In this document: positions 1-11,331 of the stretch, one piece after another
How positions within the stretch are numbered: position 1 is the stretch's first letter
Layout: each line of letters opens with the position of its first letter
NCBI GenBank assembly: GCA_021464245.1
Contig: JADCRB010000001.1
Coordinates: 2,293,845-2,357,844 of the forward strand
Direction of reading: 5' to 3'
DNA from: Carallia brachiata
Taxonomy: Eukaryota > Streptophyta > Magnoliopsida > Malpighiales > Rhizophoraceae
Length of the DNA stretch: 64,000 bases
Program-made: the position numbers and the translations under genes
The notes under the pieces: generated by a model
Database searches by the model: none
Told to the model about the DNA's origin: nothing
The model's input: only the letters and a program-made list of their open reading frames with translations

Positions 1-492
1 ATTCAGTGATTTTTTTCTTTTTATGATCTCAGTTCGAGTTTTCTTATTACGTTGGTCTCATAATCTAGGTTTAAATGTCACGAGCATATTGTTAGGTTCA
101 AAACTTATGAACTCCGCAGCAGTTATATAGGTGACTCACTCGGATCCATCAATACTTCAACAGTGAGTCTATCCCTATGGAATAGTTTTACTCCGACCTC
201 AGTTCAGAAATACGACGATAAATATGTATGAGATGCATCTTTTTTTCTTTGTCCAAAAAAAAAAAACAGTGCACGAATGACGTCAGAACAAAATGAATGT
301 AAATTAATCCCCTAATTTAGTGCGTTGTATCCCCCAAATTTTCCAAAATAGAATTCTAATCTCATCATCTTCCTGGTCATGGATTGTGTAACTCCTGCAA
401 TATATCCTAAGATAGCCAAACAAGGAAAACAAAATATATATCCCATATCAGGTTTCCTTTTCCAAGTGTACATGAAATTATCCCAACAGCCG
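1..492. other. AT-rich spacer, no gene seen
   Basis: No reading frame or RNA structure here can be supported. The stretch holds poly-A and poly-T runs and lies downstream of the minus-strand gene that ends near 497. Confidence 0.5.
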
Positions 493-963
493 TTAATTAG
501 GCCCCCTCCTGTTGAAGTGACTGGTTAATTTTAGTTGAAAAACCCTCCATTTCCAATGACCATACATTTTCCTCAAATTTCTCCACGGAAATAATGTCTG
601 TGGATGCCAAGCAATTAGCTGCACCTTCAGGACTTTCACAAAAACACTGTCCAGAAAATTCCAGGGTTGTGCAGGTGTCCTGGAGAAACGACGAGAATGT
701 GTCCTCCAGGACCAGTCCTCTGATGTGGAGATCATGCCACCTTCTTTCAGCCAGGGGAAATCGAACACACCCAATTCCAACTCATCGTCTGATAATTCAC
801 AGCTGCCATTATTTTTGTTGTCCGCGTATTGGTGGTTCATCCTGCTGTCTTCAGTGTTGAGTGCAATAAAGTCCTGACGGCTCATTTCTTGCTTCTTTGA
901 TGTTTGCTCTTTTGCCTCGTCTGTCTCATCTTCCCTCCCTCTCTTTCTGCTCTCCCGTTCCAT
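493..963 (-). CDS. unrecognised one-exon plant protein, frameshifted
   Basis: The ATG is at 963. The first about 80 residues are charged and hydrophilic (MERESRKRGREDE at the start), followed by an acidic stretch and a hydrophobic FDFPWLKEGG motif. After EDW the annotated frame becomes Trp/Arg-rich and unlike a normal protein. The next frame over, however, stays open with ordinary composition (LEDTFSSFLQDTC, then VEKFEENVWSLEMEG) and stops at 497-499. This is best explained by one missing base near 710. With it the protein would be about 155 residues. The KKRGRE-type basic start could be a nuclear signal, but that is inference. I do not recognise the family by name. It is either a recent pseudogene or carries a sequencing error. 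Confidence 0.6.
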   Translation of the reverse strand: MERESRKRGREDETDEAKEQTSKKQEMSRQDFIALNTEDSRMNHQYADNKNNGSCELSDDELELGVFDFPWLKEGGMISTSEDWSWRTHSRRFSRTPAQPWNFLDSVFVKVLKVQLIAWHPQTLFPWRNLRKMYGHWKWRVFQLKLTSHFNRRGPN

Positions 964-2303
964 TTTTGAGCGATTTCTGTCAAGATATGGTCACATTGAG
1001 CTCAGAAAATTGAAACTTGCAGGTAGATGCTGGATTAATTGAAATATCAACCCAAAAAAAAAAAAGATGGACAGTACGAGAATCATCAGACTGATGGCTG
1101 AACCTGACCATGATCTTCACAGAAATATTATAAACCAGAGAATATCATTTGTCTAGGAATGACTATGGAATTAATATGCTTCAAGCAATTCCAAATTCTG
1201 CTCAGCACAACCATAAAGCAACAACCCCAGATGCAGAAAATGGTCTTGTAACACAACTATGCAAGGTAAGACTCAATATTCGCAATCAGCATGCACGAAT
1301 CAATGTAAGAAAGAACCACCGGTGCAGAAAGGAAATTTCTTGTTAGGAAAAAAAAAAAAAAAAGGAAAGAAATTTATAATAAACACAAAGCATAAAGAAG
1401 ATGTCAATTCCAAGCAAATCAATATGCGACAGAGTGGTTTGTAATTACCCTTTGTTCAATTTTGTCTCTGTGTATAATGCTTATGAATTTGAGACCTCAG
1501 GGCAGCTTTCTGTTGTTTGTAATTTTGTAAAAGGACTTGTGGGTCTTTATTTGCTAAAGAATGATGATTAAGCTTTGCTCACACGCTACGCCATTTTAAG
1601 CTAAGCCGTTTCAACCACACCACACACACACACATTACACACACACAGGCACTTCTGTCATGCCTTTTACCCTCTGTTTCGTTTAATTTTCAATCTATGA
1701 GTTGGTTGGTTTCCTGATTTTGCGCTTTCCTTCCCCTGGAATTTGTCTTTCCTCTCACACTCTATTTTTAGTGCTAATAAAAGAGAGGCCACCACACCAC
1801 CAGCCAGGCAAAATTGCATTCTTTTTTCATTCTCATTTCTCAGTCATCCATGTCTATCACATTTGTTTTCACTCTCTCCCACTATCCTCTCCTCTCCTCT
1901 CTCTATGTTTGCGTTTCACCCTTTTCACTTGCCTTTATATCCTTTGAGAAGCTTTTTCACATCATTATCCTATATGGAAGGCATGAAAAAACGGTAACAA
2001 ACAATGTTACGCCATCATTCTTTTTTGTTTTTACTTCCTTTTTATATTTTTTTTTAATATAACTCGTATATAATTTTATTATAAAATTAGTAATCTAAGC
2101 CCTCTACCTAAAGGGTTCATCTCTTTCCTCTCCCTCTCTCTCTTGAAAAAGAGGGGGAAAGAGAGAGATGAGGGACCTCTAGCCTATCTATGGTAAGAAG
2201 TTTTAATTTTTTAATTTTTGTAATAATTTTATATAATATAAATTTATTTTTTTATTTTTTTATTTTCAAATATATTTATTTATTATGTGGTATAATAGAA
2301 ATT
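964..2303. other. spacer upstream of the 493-963 gene
   Basis: No gene is supported. The region includes an AC microsatellite (1615-1648), pyrimidine-rich tracts around 1840-1900, and a CT/GA-rich near-palindrome around 2115-2170. Short frames here have low-complexity Ser/Phe/Leu composition and look like chance. Confidence 0.5.
1615..1648. repeat. AC dinucleotide microsatellite
   Basis: Interrupted run of AC/CA repeats in spacer DNA, broken once by an ATT. Confidence 0.9.
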
Positions 2304-2623
2304 AGGGGTATTCAATAAAACTAAAAATTTCAATTAATTAAAAATACCAAATCGAATTGAACCAAAATTTTAGTTTATTGAACTGATTTTATAATCAGTT
2401 AACCGAACTGAAAAAAATTAAAATTTTCAGTTCAATTTCAGTTTTTAATATTAAAAAACTGTAATTAACTAAACCGAATCGAAATACTATTATATATTAT
2501 ATATATTAATAATAAAAAAATATTACTAATACAATAATTATTAACAAATAAATGTTAATAAAATATTATTGTATCTCAAATAATTACTTATTTATTTTTT
2601 TATATATAATGATAATTATAATT

Positions 2624-2660
<37 letters not shown>

Positions 2661-3105
2661 CATACACATTTTTTAACATTTAAAAAGTTATAATAGCAAA
2701 AGTCGTTGGAATTATTATTTTATACATTGAAAAAAATCTGTTTTGTTATCCCTAAATGAGTCGTGATTTTGATCTCTTTTTGTAAGCTACTTAGGGGGAT
2801 CGACATGTTTTTTCAAAAAAGCCACCTTCAGATATTACTCACACATTACATCAGCCGCTGTTGATTACACATTGATTTTTAGAAACCCTCTAAATGAAAA
2901 GTGAAAGAGAGAGAGCTGGAATAAAAAAATAGAAGAAGAAAACGGAAGGGCTCTTTTGGGAATTTTATTTTTTTAGCGTTGCTGAACTCTATAGATTTTA
3001 TTTGTAAATGTTATTAAATTCAATTAACTGAAATTTAATTAAAATTTTTAATTTAAAAATAATTATAATATTTCAATTCAGTTAACCGAATTGCGAATAC
3101 TCTTA
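2304..3105. mobile_element. possible non-autonomous DNA transposon (degenerate)
   Basis: The left edge reads AGGGGTATTCA and the right edge, in reverse complement, TAAGAGTATTCGC, giving an imperfect terminal inverted repeat about 800 bp apart. Just inside both ends are related AACCGAAT/AATTGAAC motifs, a pattern common in hAT-like non-autonomous elements of plants. It contains a TA microsatellite and no coding capacity. I could not find a clear 8-bp target-site duplication, so the boundaries are provisional. Confidence 0.4.
2627..2656. repeat. TA dinucleotide microsatellite
   Basis: Thirty bases of uninterrupted TA repeat inside the candidate transposon at 2304-3105. Confidence 0.9.
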
Positions 3106-3742
3106 ATAAAAATCTCTTTGTTTTTATTCCCTATAGATCCCACGTACAACAACGTATAGATTCCCTGGTGTTGGTGGCAATCAAGGCCGTTTAAACACGG
3201 TGAATTGACGGAAACGATAAAGATAAATAATTGCGGGAGAGTTATGAAATCCATGTGAAAATTCTTGCTGTCAAAGTCCTAACCCTAGCATAGCCAGCGA
3301 TCAAGAGACCTCGTTCCGGCCCTCCAAACCATCAAAGATCAAATGGGTTTCCTCCATATTGCCACATCAAAGCGGAAAAGACCCAAAAAGCATTACCCCG
3401 GTAAACCGGATACATGAAAATTAGTCACAAATCTTCATGAACTTTATGCAATAGTTTTGTTGTTCAAATGAATCACACACCTTTATTTTTTGGTTTGAGT
3501 TTTTTTTTTTTTTTTGGGTTGGAATGTGCATTTTTTTGAACATATTGCTTTGAGTCATGCACCTCTTTTAAACGAAATGACCGAATTCAGTCAAAAAATA
3601 GATCCAGTTAAAACGAAAAATAAAAGTGTAGAACTGATCATTTGATTAAACAAAATGTAACATCATTACATTAGAAACATCCATGAAAATATAAGACTAA
3701 TTTTTGGCTGAACATCACGTAAACATTCAAATCACACCCATG

Positions 3743-4235
3743 CTCCAAACCAATGTTATTAAAACCAGGTCGAACCGGCCGGTCCGACCTGTTCAATCGG
3801 TGACCAGCCGAAGGTCCGGGCCGATTCATGGTCACTGTTACCCCTTAAATCAGACCAGTCAAAACCGGTCAAGAACCGGTAAAAATCGGTAAAAAATCGG
3901 ACCCGATTTAACCGGTTCAAATCGGTATAAAAGTTTTATAAATTATAATTCGATCCTAATATTTATTTAAATTATAATTTGAGTTTTAAATTTAATTAAA
4001 ACTTTCAATTTAGTCCTAAATTTATCAAAACTTTCAATTTAATCCTTAAAAATAAAAAAATTAATATTTAATAATCATATATAAGTATTATTTTTTAAAT
4101 TATTTTTATACATATATATATATATTAATAAAAACCGGTTCAAATATCGATTCGACCGGTTGAACCGGTTGAATCTTAACCTACTAATGTTTCCAGTTCG
4201 ATAATCGGTCTAATTCTGACAACCTTACTCCAAAC
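3743..4235. mobile_element. hAT-type non-autonomous element with 8-bp target duplication
   Basis: The element (3751-4227, 477 bp) is flanked by perfect 8-bp direct repeats, CTCCAAAC at 3743-3750 and 4228-4235. Its left end is CAATGTTATTAAAACC and its right end, in reverse complement, is TAAGGTTGTCAGAA, so the terminal inverted repeats are short and imperfect. The interior is rich in AACCGG and CCGGTT motifs at both ends and AT-rich in the middle. There is no transposase frame. An 8-bp duplication with short inverted repeats fits the hAT superfamily. The same family recurs at 62994-63645. Confidence 0.8.
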
Positions 4236-5043
4236 TTCAAGCATTCAAGCTTTCCCATTAAAACACGACTAGACCTGACGGCAGAAGGCTTCAATACGCT
4301 GGATAAAGGTTGAACTGGTTAGGCAGCAAGCCAGCCCTCAGCATCCGAAGGGAACAACAAGAGCCCCCGCCCCCTATGCCGCGCCTGCTCAAGTTGAGAC
4401 CAACCCATAATCAAGATAGTCCAAGTGAGGTGTGCTTTTGCGTATACACATTGATATAACACTGTTAAAATATCAGTCAAATTTAGTGTGCATACGAAAT
4501 TAAAAAAAAATATAAAGATTAATTTCATCCGCAATATTTTCACTTTTGTGAAATTCAGTGCATAATGTTTATTTTTTTAAAAATCAGTTTCAAACGTTAG
4601 TTTCATTAAATTAAAGGCATAAAGGCTAATTTTATTTAAAATTCTTGTTAATTTGTTAATTTTTATATATTACATTTTTTTTGTGTAAAAATCGATCTAT
4701 TATATTATCTCTATTATAATAATTTTATTCAACTGTTACTTTAATCGTTAAGTTAACTTACGTGATAATTAATAAAGTGCCATATCAACTAACTTTTCTC
4801 CTACTATTTATCACATTATCAAATAATGATGTGATGACATATAAATTAATTTTACTTAAAATTTATGAGAGTTTATTAATTTTTACTCATAATATTTTTT
4901 TATAAAAATAAGTATAAAAGATTTTCTCCCTTTCCACAATTATATATAATTGTTAATATTTTTATCAATTACATTTGACGTGATAATTAACGAAAAAATA
5001 AATTTGTGCCTAATCAACTGACACATCATCTTGAGATCTTGAG
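4236..5043. other. AT-rich spacer, no gene seen
   Basis: Only AT-rich DNA is visible. A minus-strand frame at 4319-4543 has no recognisable domain and is treated as chance. Confidence 0.5.
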
Positions 5044-5212
5044 TTGACGACGGCCACCACCACCCACCACCCCACCACGAACCATCACCACCGATCAAAG
5101 TCCCAATCTTTCCACCATACTTTCCTCTCTAACCCACGTCCTCTTTCTCTTCCAGCAAATTCTCACTTCCTTCTCCTTTCCTCTCCATCCATCCAACAAA
5201 GTGAAAAGCTAC

Positions 5213-5463
5213 TCTCTCTCTCTCTCTCTCTCTCTCTGTCTTTGTTGCTTTCTCTCTCTAAAGAGCCGATCTTTGCCGCCATGATGCAACAACCAGGAGG
5301 AGGAGGAGTTGCCCCACAGCCACCCATGGCCCCGCAGCCACAGCAATACCAGCTTGCTATGCCGTCACCAGCCCCTTACCTGATGCGATTCCACAGTCCT
5401 AGCCTCCTCCACTGGCCATGTGGGCCACCAGCAAATGCCCACGACCAATTTTTTTTTTTTAAT
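5213..5463 (+). pseudogene. 5' fragment resembling an RBP45/47-type RNA-binding protein gene
   Basis: A CT-repeat leader (about 5213-5237) is followed by an ATG at 5281 opening a Gln/Pro/Gly-rich peptide (MMQQPGGGGVAPQPP, then MAPQPQQYQLAMPSPAP). This resembles the low-complexity N-terminus of plant glutamine-rich RBP45/RBP47 proteins. The frame then loses that character, the expected Met-Trp-Ala segment appears only in another frame (CCATGTGGGCC near 5417), and the sequence runs into poly-T at 5449. No RRM domain follows. It is probably a truncated copy of the 5' end of such a gene. The match rests on composition and a short motif only, so an unrelated low-complexity frame is possible. Confidence 0.35.
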
Positions 5464-6600
5464 TAATTGATGCAAGGGATCAGTTTTCCTTTTTGTTAAT
5501 TGATGCAAGGCATTTTTTTTTTAAAATTAATTAACTTTTGTCGAGAGAAAGAATATTTAAAGAACAGATCTCCCACCTCTCCCAATCTTTCTCTCTTTGT
5601 CTCTCTCTGTGTGGAGAGGAGGAGGAGGCTAGGACTGGTGGTGGGGGTATTGGCGGCGGCAGCTGTGGGTGTGGGAGAACAAAGAATTGGTCGTTGGTGG
5701 TGGTGGCGGCGGCGATGGGAGTGGGAAGAGGGATAATTGGTAGTTGTTTAATTTTTTTATTTTCTTTATTAAACTGATTTTAAAAAAATTAAAAATTTTT
5801 AATTTTTAGTAAAAAAATCTCCTAAAATTAAAAGTGACATATCAACTAAAGATAATGACTTGTCAAACTGACATATACAAAAGAGGGTGATGTGGCATGT
5901 ACCATTATGCTAAGTCAACATATTTAACAGTATTGTTGACAAATGGACCAATTTAATCCTGTAGAGGTAATATTTGAGACTAATTTTAAAAAGCTTAAAC
6001 ATTATAAACTTAATTTTACAAATACAAAAATCTTATAGGTGAAATTTATCTTTATACATAAAAAATTTAAATGAAATGTAGTTGAAATAAATAAATAAAT
6101 AAATAAATTTATATAATATAAAATTATACGTACTATAACAATAAAAAATGAAAATAAAAACAACCAGCACCTTAAATATAACAATAGGCACTGGGCAATT
6201 CTTCCTTCTCTAAAAGTGTCGTAAATTTTGCTCTATTAAAACAGTCCAAGTTGATGGCATCCTAACTACTAGCTTCGTGCTTGATCCTCAAGATGATCTC
6301 AAAGATTGTGGGGTTCACACCCAGAATTAACATATTAATTTATGCAAAGCACCACCCAGGTATAGAAGCACGTGAAAGCTCGTGGGGGTTGGTAGTTGTA
6401 GACGTTTAACACTAATCTATCCATCTAAACTGAGAAGCGCTTGTTTGAGACACAAGCTTCGTACACAAAATTTCTTGTGTACTCTTGTTGCTGGTTTCAA
6501 CTTTCAAACAAAGACTCAAAAAGAGACGTGAAAATGAAAGGGTTAGGACTTGGGATGATACAAGTGTGTAAACTGTGAATCCACCAACAATCTTTCTGCT
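5464..6600. other. spacer with short duplicated motif and G-rich low-complexity tract
   Basis: The motif TTAATTGATGCAAGG appears twice (about 5463 and 5499). A GGTGG/GGCGG-rich stretch at about 5610-5735 yields Gly-rich and Val/Arg-rich frames in several phases, the sign of a simple repeat rather than a gene. The rest is AT-rich. AAAT tetranucleotide repeats lie near 6088-6108. Confidence 0.5.
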
Positions 6601-6649
6601 GAAACTATGAGCTAAATAATCCCCTACCAAACTGGGGTTGGCCCATTGC

Positions 6650-6655
<6 letters not shown>

Positions 6656-6680
<25 letters not shown>

Positions 6681-6682
6681 GC
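6656..6682. repeat. CT microsatellite in the putative leader of the DnaJ gene
   Basis: Long uninterrupted CT run about 180 bp upstream of the ATG at 6864. Pyrimidine repeats are common in plant 5' leaders, so it probably lies in the transcript leader. Confidence 0.7.
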
Positions 6683-6863
6683 GCCCAGTTTCACCACCTT
6701 ATAACCAACTTCAACCTTTTCATTTCCAAACTTGGAACCTTTCACCGTCAAATCTGCAACGTGCCTCCTTTCTTACTCATCACTGCCTTGGATAAACCCA
6801 ATTTGCTATTTTTACAAATTCATCATCCCAAGACCGACTCATCAAGAAGTTTTAGACCCACAA

Positions 6864-7322
6864 ATGTTCAGAACCGCCATTTTACCCGTTAAAACACCCA
6901 TTCATCCTTACCCTTCTTTGAAATCAGTAGTTGAACCCCGGCTTCCCGCTTACCCAGTCAGTGCCGCAGCAGCCACCATTAATGTAGATTCTGTTGAGAG
7001 AAGATCACCAAGAAGTACTCTTTACCAAATTCTCCGCATCAAAAAGAATGCCTCCCGGACCGAGATCAAGGCTGCATACAGAAACTTGGCAAAACTTTAC
7101 CACCCAGATGCCACTTCTTTGGATTCTAATGGACGACTCTTCATTGAAATCCACAATGCCTATGCCACGTTATCTGATCCAGAGGCCAGGGAAAACTACG
7201 ATTGGTCTTTGTCTATTGGTGCCGCAGCTGGGGGTCAACACAGTCGTCTCAGATATTCCACTTCCGATGGCTTCCCAGGATTCAGATCAACTAGAAGGTG
7301 GGAAACAGATCAATGCTGGTAG
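6864..7322 (+). CDS. chaperone protein DnaJ 11-like, chloroplastic
   Basis: A single-exon gene of 152 residues. Residues 1-48 are rich in Ser/Ala/Pro/Val and poor in acidic residues, as in a chloroplast transit peptide. Residues 51-113 form a J-domain: STLYQIL in helix I, AAYRNLAKLYHPD with the HPD triad at 80-82, and a terminal EARENYDWS. The protein ends RRWETDQCW, the ending I associate with the short DnaJ11/J11 group. The family stimulates Hsp70 ATP turnover through HPD; a role with stromal Hsp70 is inferred. The frame stays open upstream to 6732 but has no ATG before 6864, so the first ATG was chosen. Length suits the family (about 160). It is followed within 200 bp by the EDC4 pseudogene on the other strand. 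Confidence 0.88.
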   Translation: MFRTAILPVKTPIHPYPSLKSVVEPRLPAYPVSAAAATINVDSVERRSPRSTLYQILRIKKNASRTEIKAAYRNLAKLYHPDATSLDSNGRLFIEIHNAYATLSDPEARENYDWSLSIGAAAGGQHSRLRYSTSDGFPGFRSTRRWETDQCW

Positions 7323-7499
7323 AACTTGACATTTCTGCACTATATTATCCACATCATCAACTCTCGCATCATGTCTCCCTGTACATCTAATTACATCTCT
7401 TAAGTTGAGCATCATAAACATTTTACAGACAGTGCAAATACGGTAAAAGTAATCAAAATTTAGCTAATCAAATCAGTGATAAGTTAGAAATAAAGATAC

Positions 7500-9741
7500 A
7501 CTATGAAGAGCACACAGTCCTATACTAATCCAGTTGAGATTTAGCTATGTAACCGTACAGAGTTCAAAACTGGCAGAGAGAGAGAGAAACAGTATGAATC
7601 ACATGCAACTTCCAAGATTCCTGCACACCTTTTGTATTATACACATCCACAAAAATAGTTTGAGGGAAATCATTGACAGCTGGCTATCACCGAGTTTATG
7701 ACAAGAAAAAGAACGCGTATAGGAGGCTTCTAAAGCAGAAATAGAAGGCTGACTCCTTTGATGGCTTGCTATCTAATACACCTGATCACAGACTCATGTC
7801 AACCTAGTGATCCAACAGCAATATAAATAATAAATGGTTGATTTTGTAAAAATGAACCTCTTTTATTGTGAGAGAGAGAGAGAGAGAGGCGGGTAGGAGC
7901 AGAACAATAGAAAATGTAGGTTTTGTTTGATCCTTAACATCCCCATCCAAAATCAGAAACTCGTGATGCCATTCAAGTGGATTTGATTTGACTGGCTTAT
8001 TAGGTTAATCCTCAAAGATGTAGAATACCTGTACTCTTTCTCTCGCTTTACTTAGGTTTTGTTAAGCTTGGTGATAAAGTAGTTTAGTTCAAATTGGTTG
8101 TATTAGGATAGCTGTGGGCTTGTAGCCATAAAAGTTTATAAAGCAGAAGGCCTTATCAATCAAGAAGAAAAGGTGATTTACACATTCAATCGCAACTTAC
8201 AAGTTTTCTATGTTCTGCTTTTCCCATCCATCTCACTCATTGAGTGAGCTACAATTCATTCAATAATGTTTACCCGGTCCAAAGACCTAACGTTTCCACA
8301 TTTTGGCCATAAGATATTGATTCTAACGTTATAAGCATCCAAAGGCATAACAGTTTTTGCAGCAAAATGTACCTCGGAACATAACCATGAAACTATTGAG
8401 ACATCATTTCTGTGCAGTGCTACTGTGAATGCTTCCTCAAATTTATGTTCGGCAATCAGTCTCGATGATTCTTTAGTGGGGTCCAAAGGTGCTTCAGTCT
8501 GCGAACGTAAATACCTAAACCAAATAATTCTATTGGTATCTAACAGAAGAAGCTAATCAATTAGAATTCTCCTGCAAGCAAGAATTGGAACAAGTTCAAG
8601 TAATTATGAATATACCATCTCATGCAAACCAGCTAATGGGCCGTTGCTCACTGCTGCTGATGGATTTCCCACTTTTGAATTGGCCGTCAGCTAATTCCCC
8701 AGTTAAGGTCTGAGTAAACAACGATGCTGAACTAATGGCATCCTGCAATTGTCCAAGCGTATGATTGTAAAATAATAGCAGTTTAAAATAAACAGTTTCA
8801 AAGGGCTTCGATCCAAAAAGGTACCTAGCAAGACTAAGGAGATTAAAACAATGGAAAGCAATGGCAGTAAACCCGGAACAACTCTGTGGTAGCTGATGAC
8901 ATGCTTTTCTCCAAAGAGGGAGCAATTGCACGAGAGCCGCGTACAACAGGCCCCAACTGAAGCAATCTCCTTGTTCAAAATTTTCTCTAATGCTGTAGAC
9001 GAAATCCTTGTTGATGCAGTTCTTCGTGATCAAAATTTGTTATTTTGCTGTACTTGGAGGTCTCTTGTTTTTAACTTCTCATGCTTTGCATTTTATTCTT
9101 GTAAAGCGAGAGAGTTCCATAGAGCATCCGTGATAGCCCAGCCCTGACGACTTTCACAATGCTAGAAGTCATGGTATCCCTCTGTTTCTGCATTTCTTTC
9201 TGTATTAACTCATTGCAAATTTGTCAAAGCCAAAGAGTTCCTTCTGCGTGCAGAAGGGAATCCAGTTTGGTTTATATTTCCAGTTGCTACGCCACATCTC
9301 AGCAAACGTTACAAAGCTAACAAAGGTACACAAAACACAAGAGAGTACTAGCAGCAATGCACAGAGGAAAGAACCTGGTTATTGCCTCGAAGCAATGATC
9401 TATGATCACCAATACATATCTATGATATTTTTTATTCGAACAGTATCTCGGTTGACATTAAAATTTATATTTTTAAATAAAATTAATAATTTTTAAAATA
9501 CAAAAATAATAAATATTTTAAAAATTATCAATTTTAATTTTAATAAGAACCGTATTATACATTAACACACGGGACACTAATATTTTTTTTTCATCTAAAT
9601 GCAGTATTGACATTGAGGATGCGGATAGTACCAGGCTTGAAAATGATGATTCGAATAGATTATTCCCAATCAAAACCGCCGCCACCACTGCCACCACCTC
9701 CTCCTCCAAGAACCAAGAACAACTGATCTGCTGGTGGTGAT
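7500..9741 (-). pseudogene. deleted duplicate of the EDC4/VCS gene, introns retained
   Basis: This stretch matches the full gene at 11.1-19.7 kb in the same order and strand, including 3' flank, introns and an intronic GA repeat, so it arose by DNA duplication and not from an mRNA. Copies of exon 11 ([19 protein letters not shown], about 8375-8495), exon 10 (about 8630-8745) and exon 7 (about 8870-9210) remain. Exons 8 and 9 are gone: DNA matching about 12770 joins DNA matching about 14390. Exons 2-6 are also missing. The end of exon 1 is present (about 9365-9400), then about 190 bp of foreign AT-rich DNA, then further exon 1 pieces including the Pro-rich codons near 9675. Exon 10 has a net 35-base loss that breaks the frame. 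No product is expected, though transcription is possible. Confidence 0.85.
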
Positions 9742-10138
9742 GCTTTAATTGACAGCGTAATGATAACAATTTTAAGTATGAATTAATGTATTTTGAATCT
9801 TGATCAGGAATAGAAAGAACAAAGAGGGTTTTATCACGTCGGTGATATTCAAAGGATCCGATCCAACGCCTACTTAGTATCGGACTTTTTGAATTTTGGA
9901 TTCATGTTTGTTTGGAATTGAATCCCCACAATAATATAACAATAAATAAAGACCCGACCCGTTTCCCCTCCCTCTTTCCTCCCTTTCAGAGCCCGCGCGC
10001 TTGGGCCCCGTCCGTGACCCGCCTGTCCCAGCAGCCCCTTTCTAAGATTCTCACAATGTTTGGATTAAAAAAATTCTACTGCGGACCCAGCAAATCATGA
10101 GTATTGGCACTTGCATATTTTCGGGTTGCAGTTTAATA
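9742..10138. other. spacer, no gene seen
   Basis: Apart from a moderately GC-rich patch at about 9950-10050 (CCCGCGCGC near 9990), nothing stands out. The 9912-10100 plus-strand frame lacks any recognisable domain. Confidence 0.5.
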
Positions 10139-10622
10139 CTGTGTTCGGGAAGGGGGAAAAGTGAGGGGAGGAAGAGAAAAGTGAGAGAATTAAGGTAAAT
10201 TATTGTATTTAGAAAATATTTGAAAAGTGAGGGAGAGGAAAGTTTCTAATTCCTCTAATCCTCCCTACCCCACCAAAAACCAATCCTCCCAAAAATAAGA
10301 GGAAAGTTGTTAGTTCTCATACTAAATTTATTAAATGACTCAATTACCTTTACATAATTTAAAAATTACAATTTTACTTAAACAAACTATCTTAATATAA
10401 TTTATTATGAAGGATAAAATTGTTATTTCAACATATTTTATATTTTTCTCCCCCACTTTTTACTATTTTCCAAACAAAAGAATTTGTAATTTTCCTCCCT
10501 CCCATCACCTCTTTCCAAACACAATAGAGGATAGAAAATATTTTTTTCCTCTAATGATCCTCTCCTCCACTTTCCTCTCCCTCACTTTCCTCTCCCTCAA
10601 GAATTTTATCCAAACACAGTGT
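10139..10622. mobile_element. candidate foldback MITE with purine/pyrimidine-rich arms
   Basis: The left end reads ACTGTGTTCGG followed by a purine-rich arm (GTGAGGGGAGGAAGAG). The right end is CTTTCCTCTCCCTCAA then CCAAACACAGT, so the two ends are inverted copies of each other over several tens of bases, and a second purine arm (GTGAGGGAGAGGAAAG) mirrors the right arm as well. About 480 bp, no coding capacity. I found no clear target-site duplication, so the superfamily is unassigned. Confidence 0.55.
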
Positions 10623-11331
10623 AAGGGAGTTACGACTATTTTTTTCTCTCAAATGTGTTTTGGTGTTAAGTCAGAATTATAAACTTATTAATATTGGGAT
10701 CGAATTTAAAAAAATTCATTCATGTCCAATAATATTTTAATAATAAATTCTTTTTATAAAAAAAAAGAATGAAAAAATCCTCCCTCCCCTTGAACATATA
10801 AATACGCATACAATTAGCTCAATAAATAGACGCTATATCATACACGCGCGCGCTCACACACATACGAGTAGCTAAATATTTTTCACCCTATATTCCAATT
10901 TCTAATTTCTCTACCTCCATAGATTTTTTTTTTTAAACATTTTTCTCAGGAATAATCTCCCCTCTCTCTTCGCACTTTCTCTACTCTCTCCTCTATTCAC
11001 ATTTTCTCTCTCTAAATATTTTTTTCTACACACATTAAAACTTTTTTCCTGACAACAATCATATCACAAAATCAATCAAATTTTTTTCTCTACACATGTC
11101 ACTAGTAACTTGGAAATGAATAGAAACTGCAAAAAAGGACACAATCCTATGCAATTGAACAGTAGTTGAGTATGTGGTTGGAGTACAGAGTTCAAAACGG
11201 GCAAATAGAAAACAAAGGGACAAAAAGAAAACATAACAGTACAAATCCTAAGCAGTTCCCAAGAATCCTATACAAAACAAACACCGTCCTTTTACACATT
11301 TGCACAAAAAAAAAACATTATGATCCGGAAA
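10623..11331. other. spacer and 3' flank of EDC4
   Basis: AT-rich DNA with CT-rich tracts (about 10960-11020). The part from about 11130 onwards has a counterpart downstream of the EDC4 pseudogene (about 7500-7680), so it belongs to the old duplication and probably includes the EDC4 3' untranslated region. Confidence 0.5.

Noticed and set aside
2304..3105. Firm assignment of this repeat to hAT
   Set aside because: The ends look right but no 8-bp duplication could be found, so it is kept only as a low-confidence element.
5500..5777. Gly/Val/Arg-rich plus-strand frames
   Set aside because: They come from a GGTGG/GGCGG simple-sequence stretch and are open in several phases at once.
6732..6863. 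Longer N-terminus for the DnaJ gene
   Set aside because: The frame is open but begins at TTG, not ATG; the first ATG at 6864 gives a normal family length and transit peptide.
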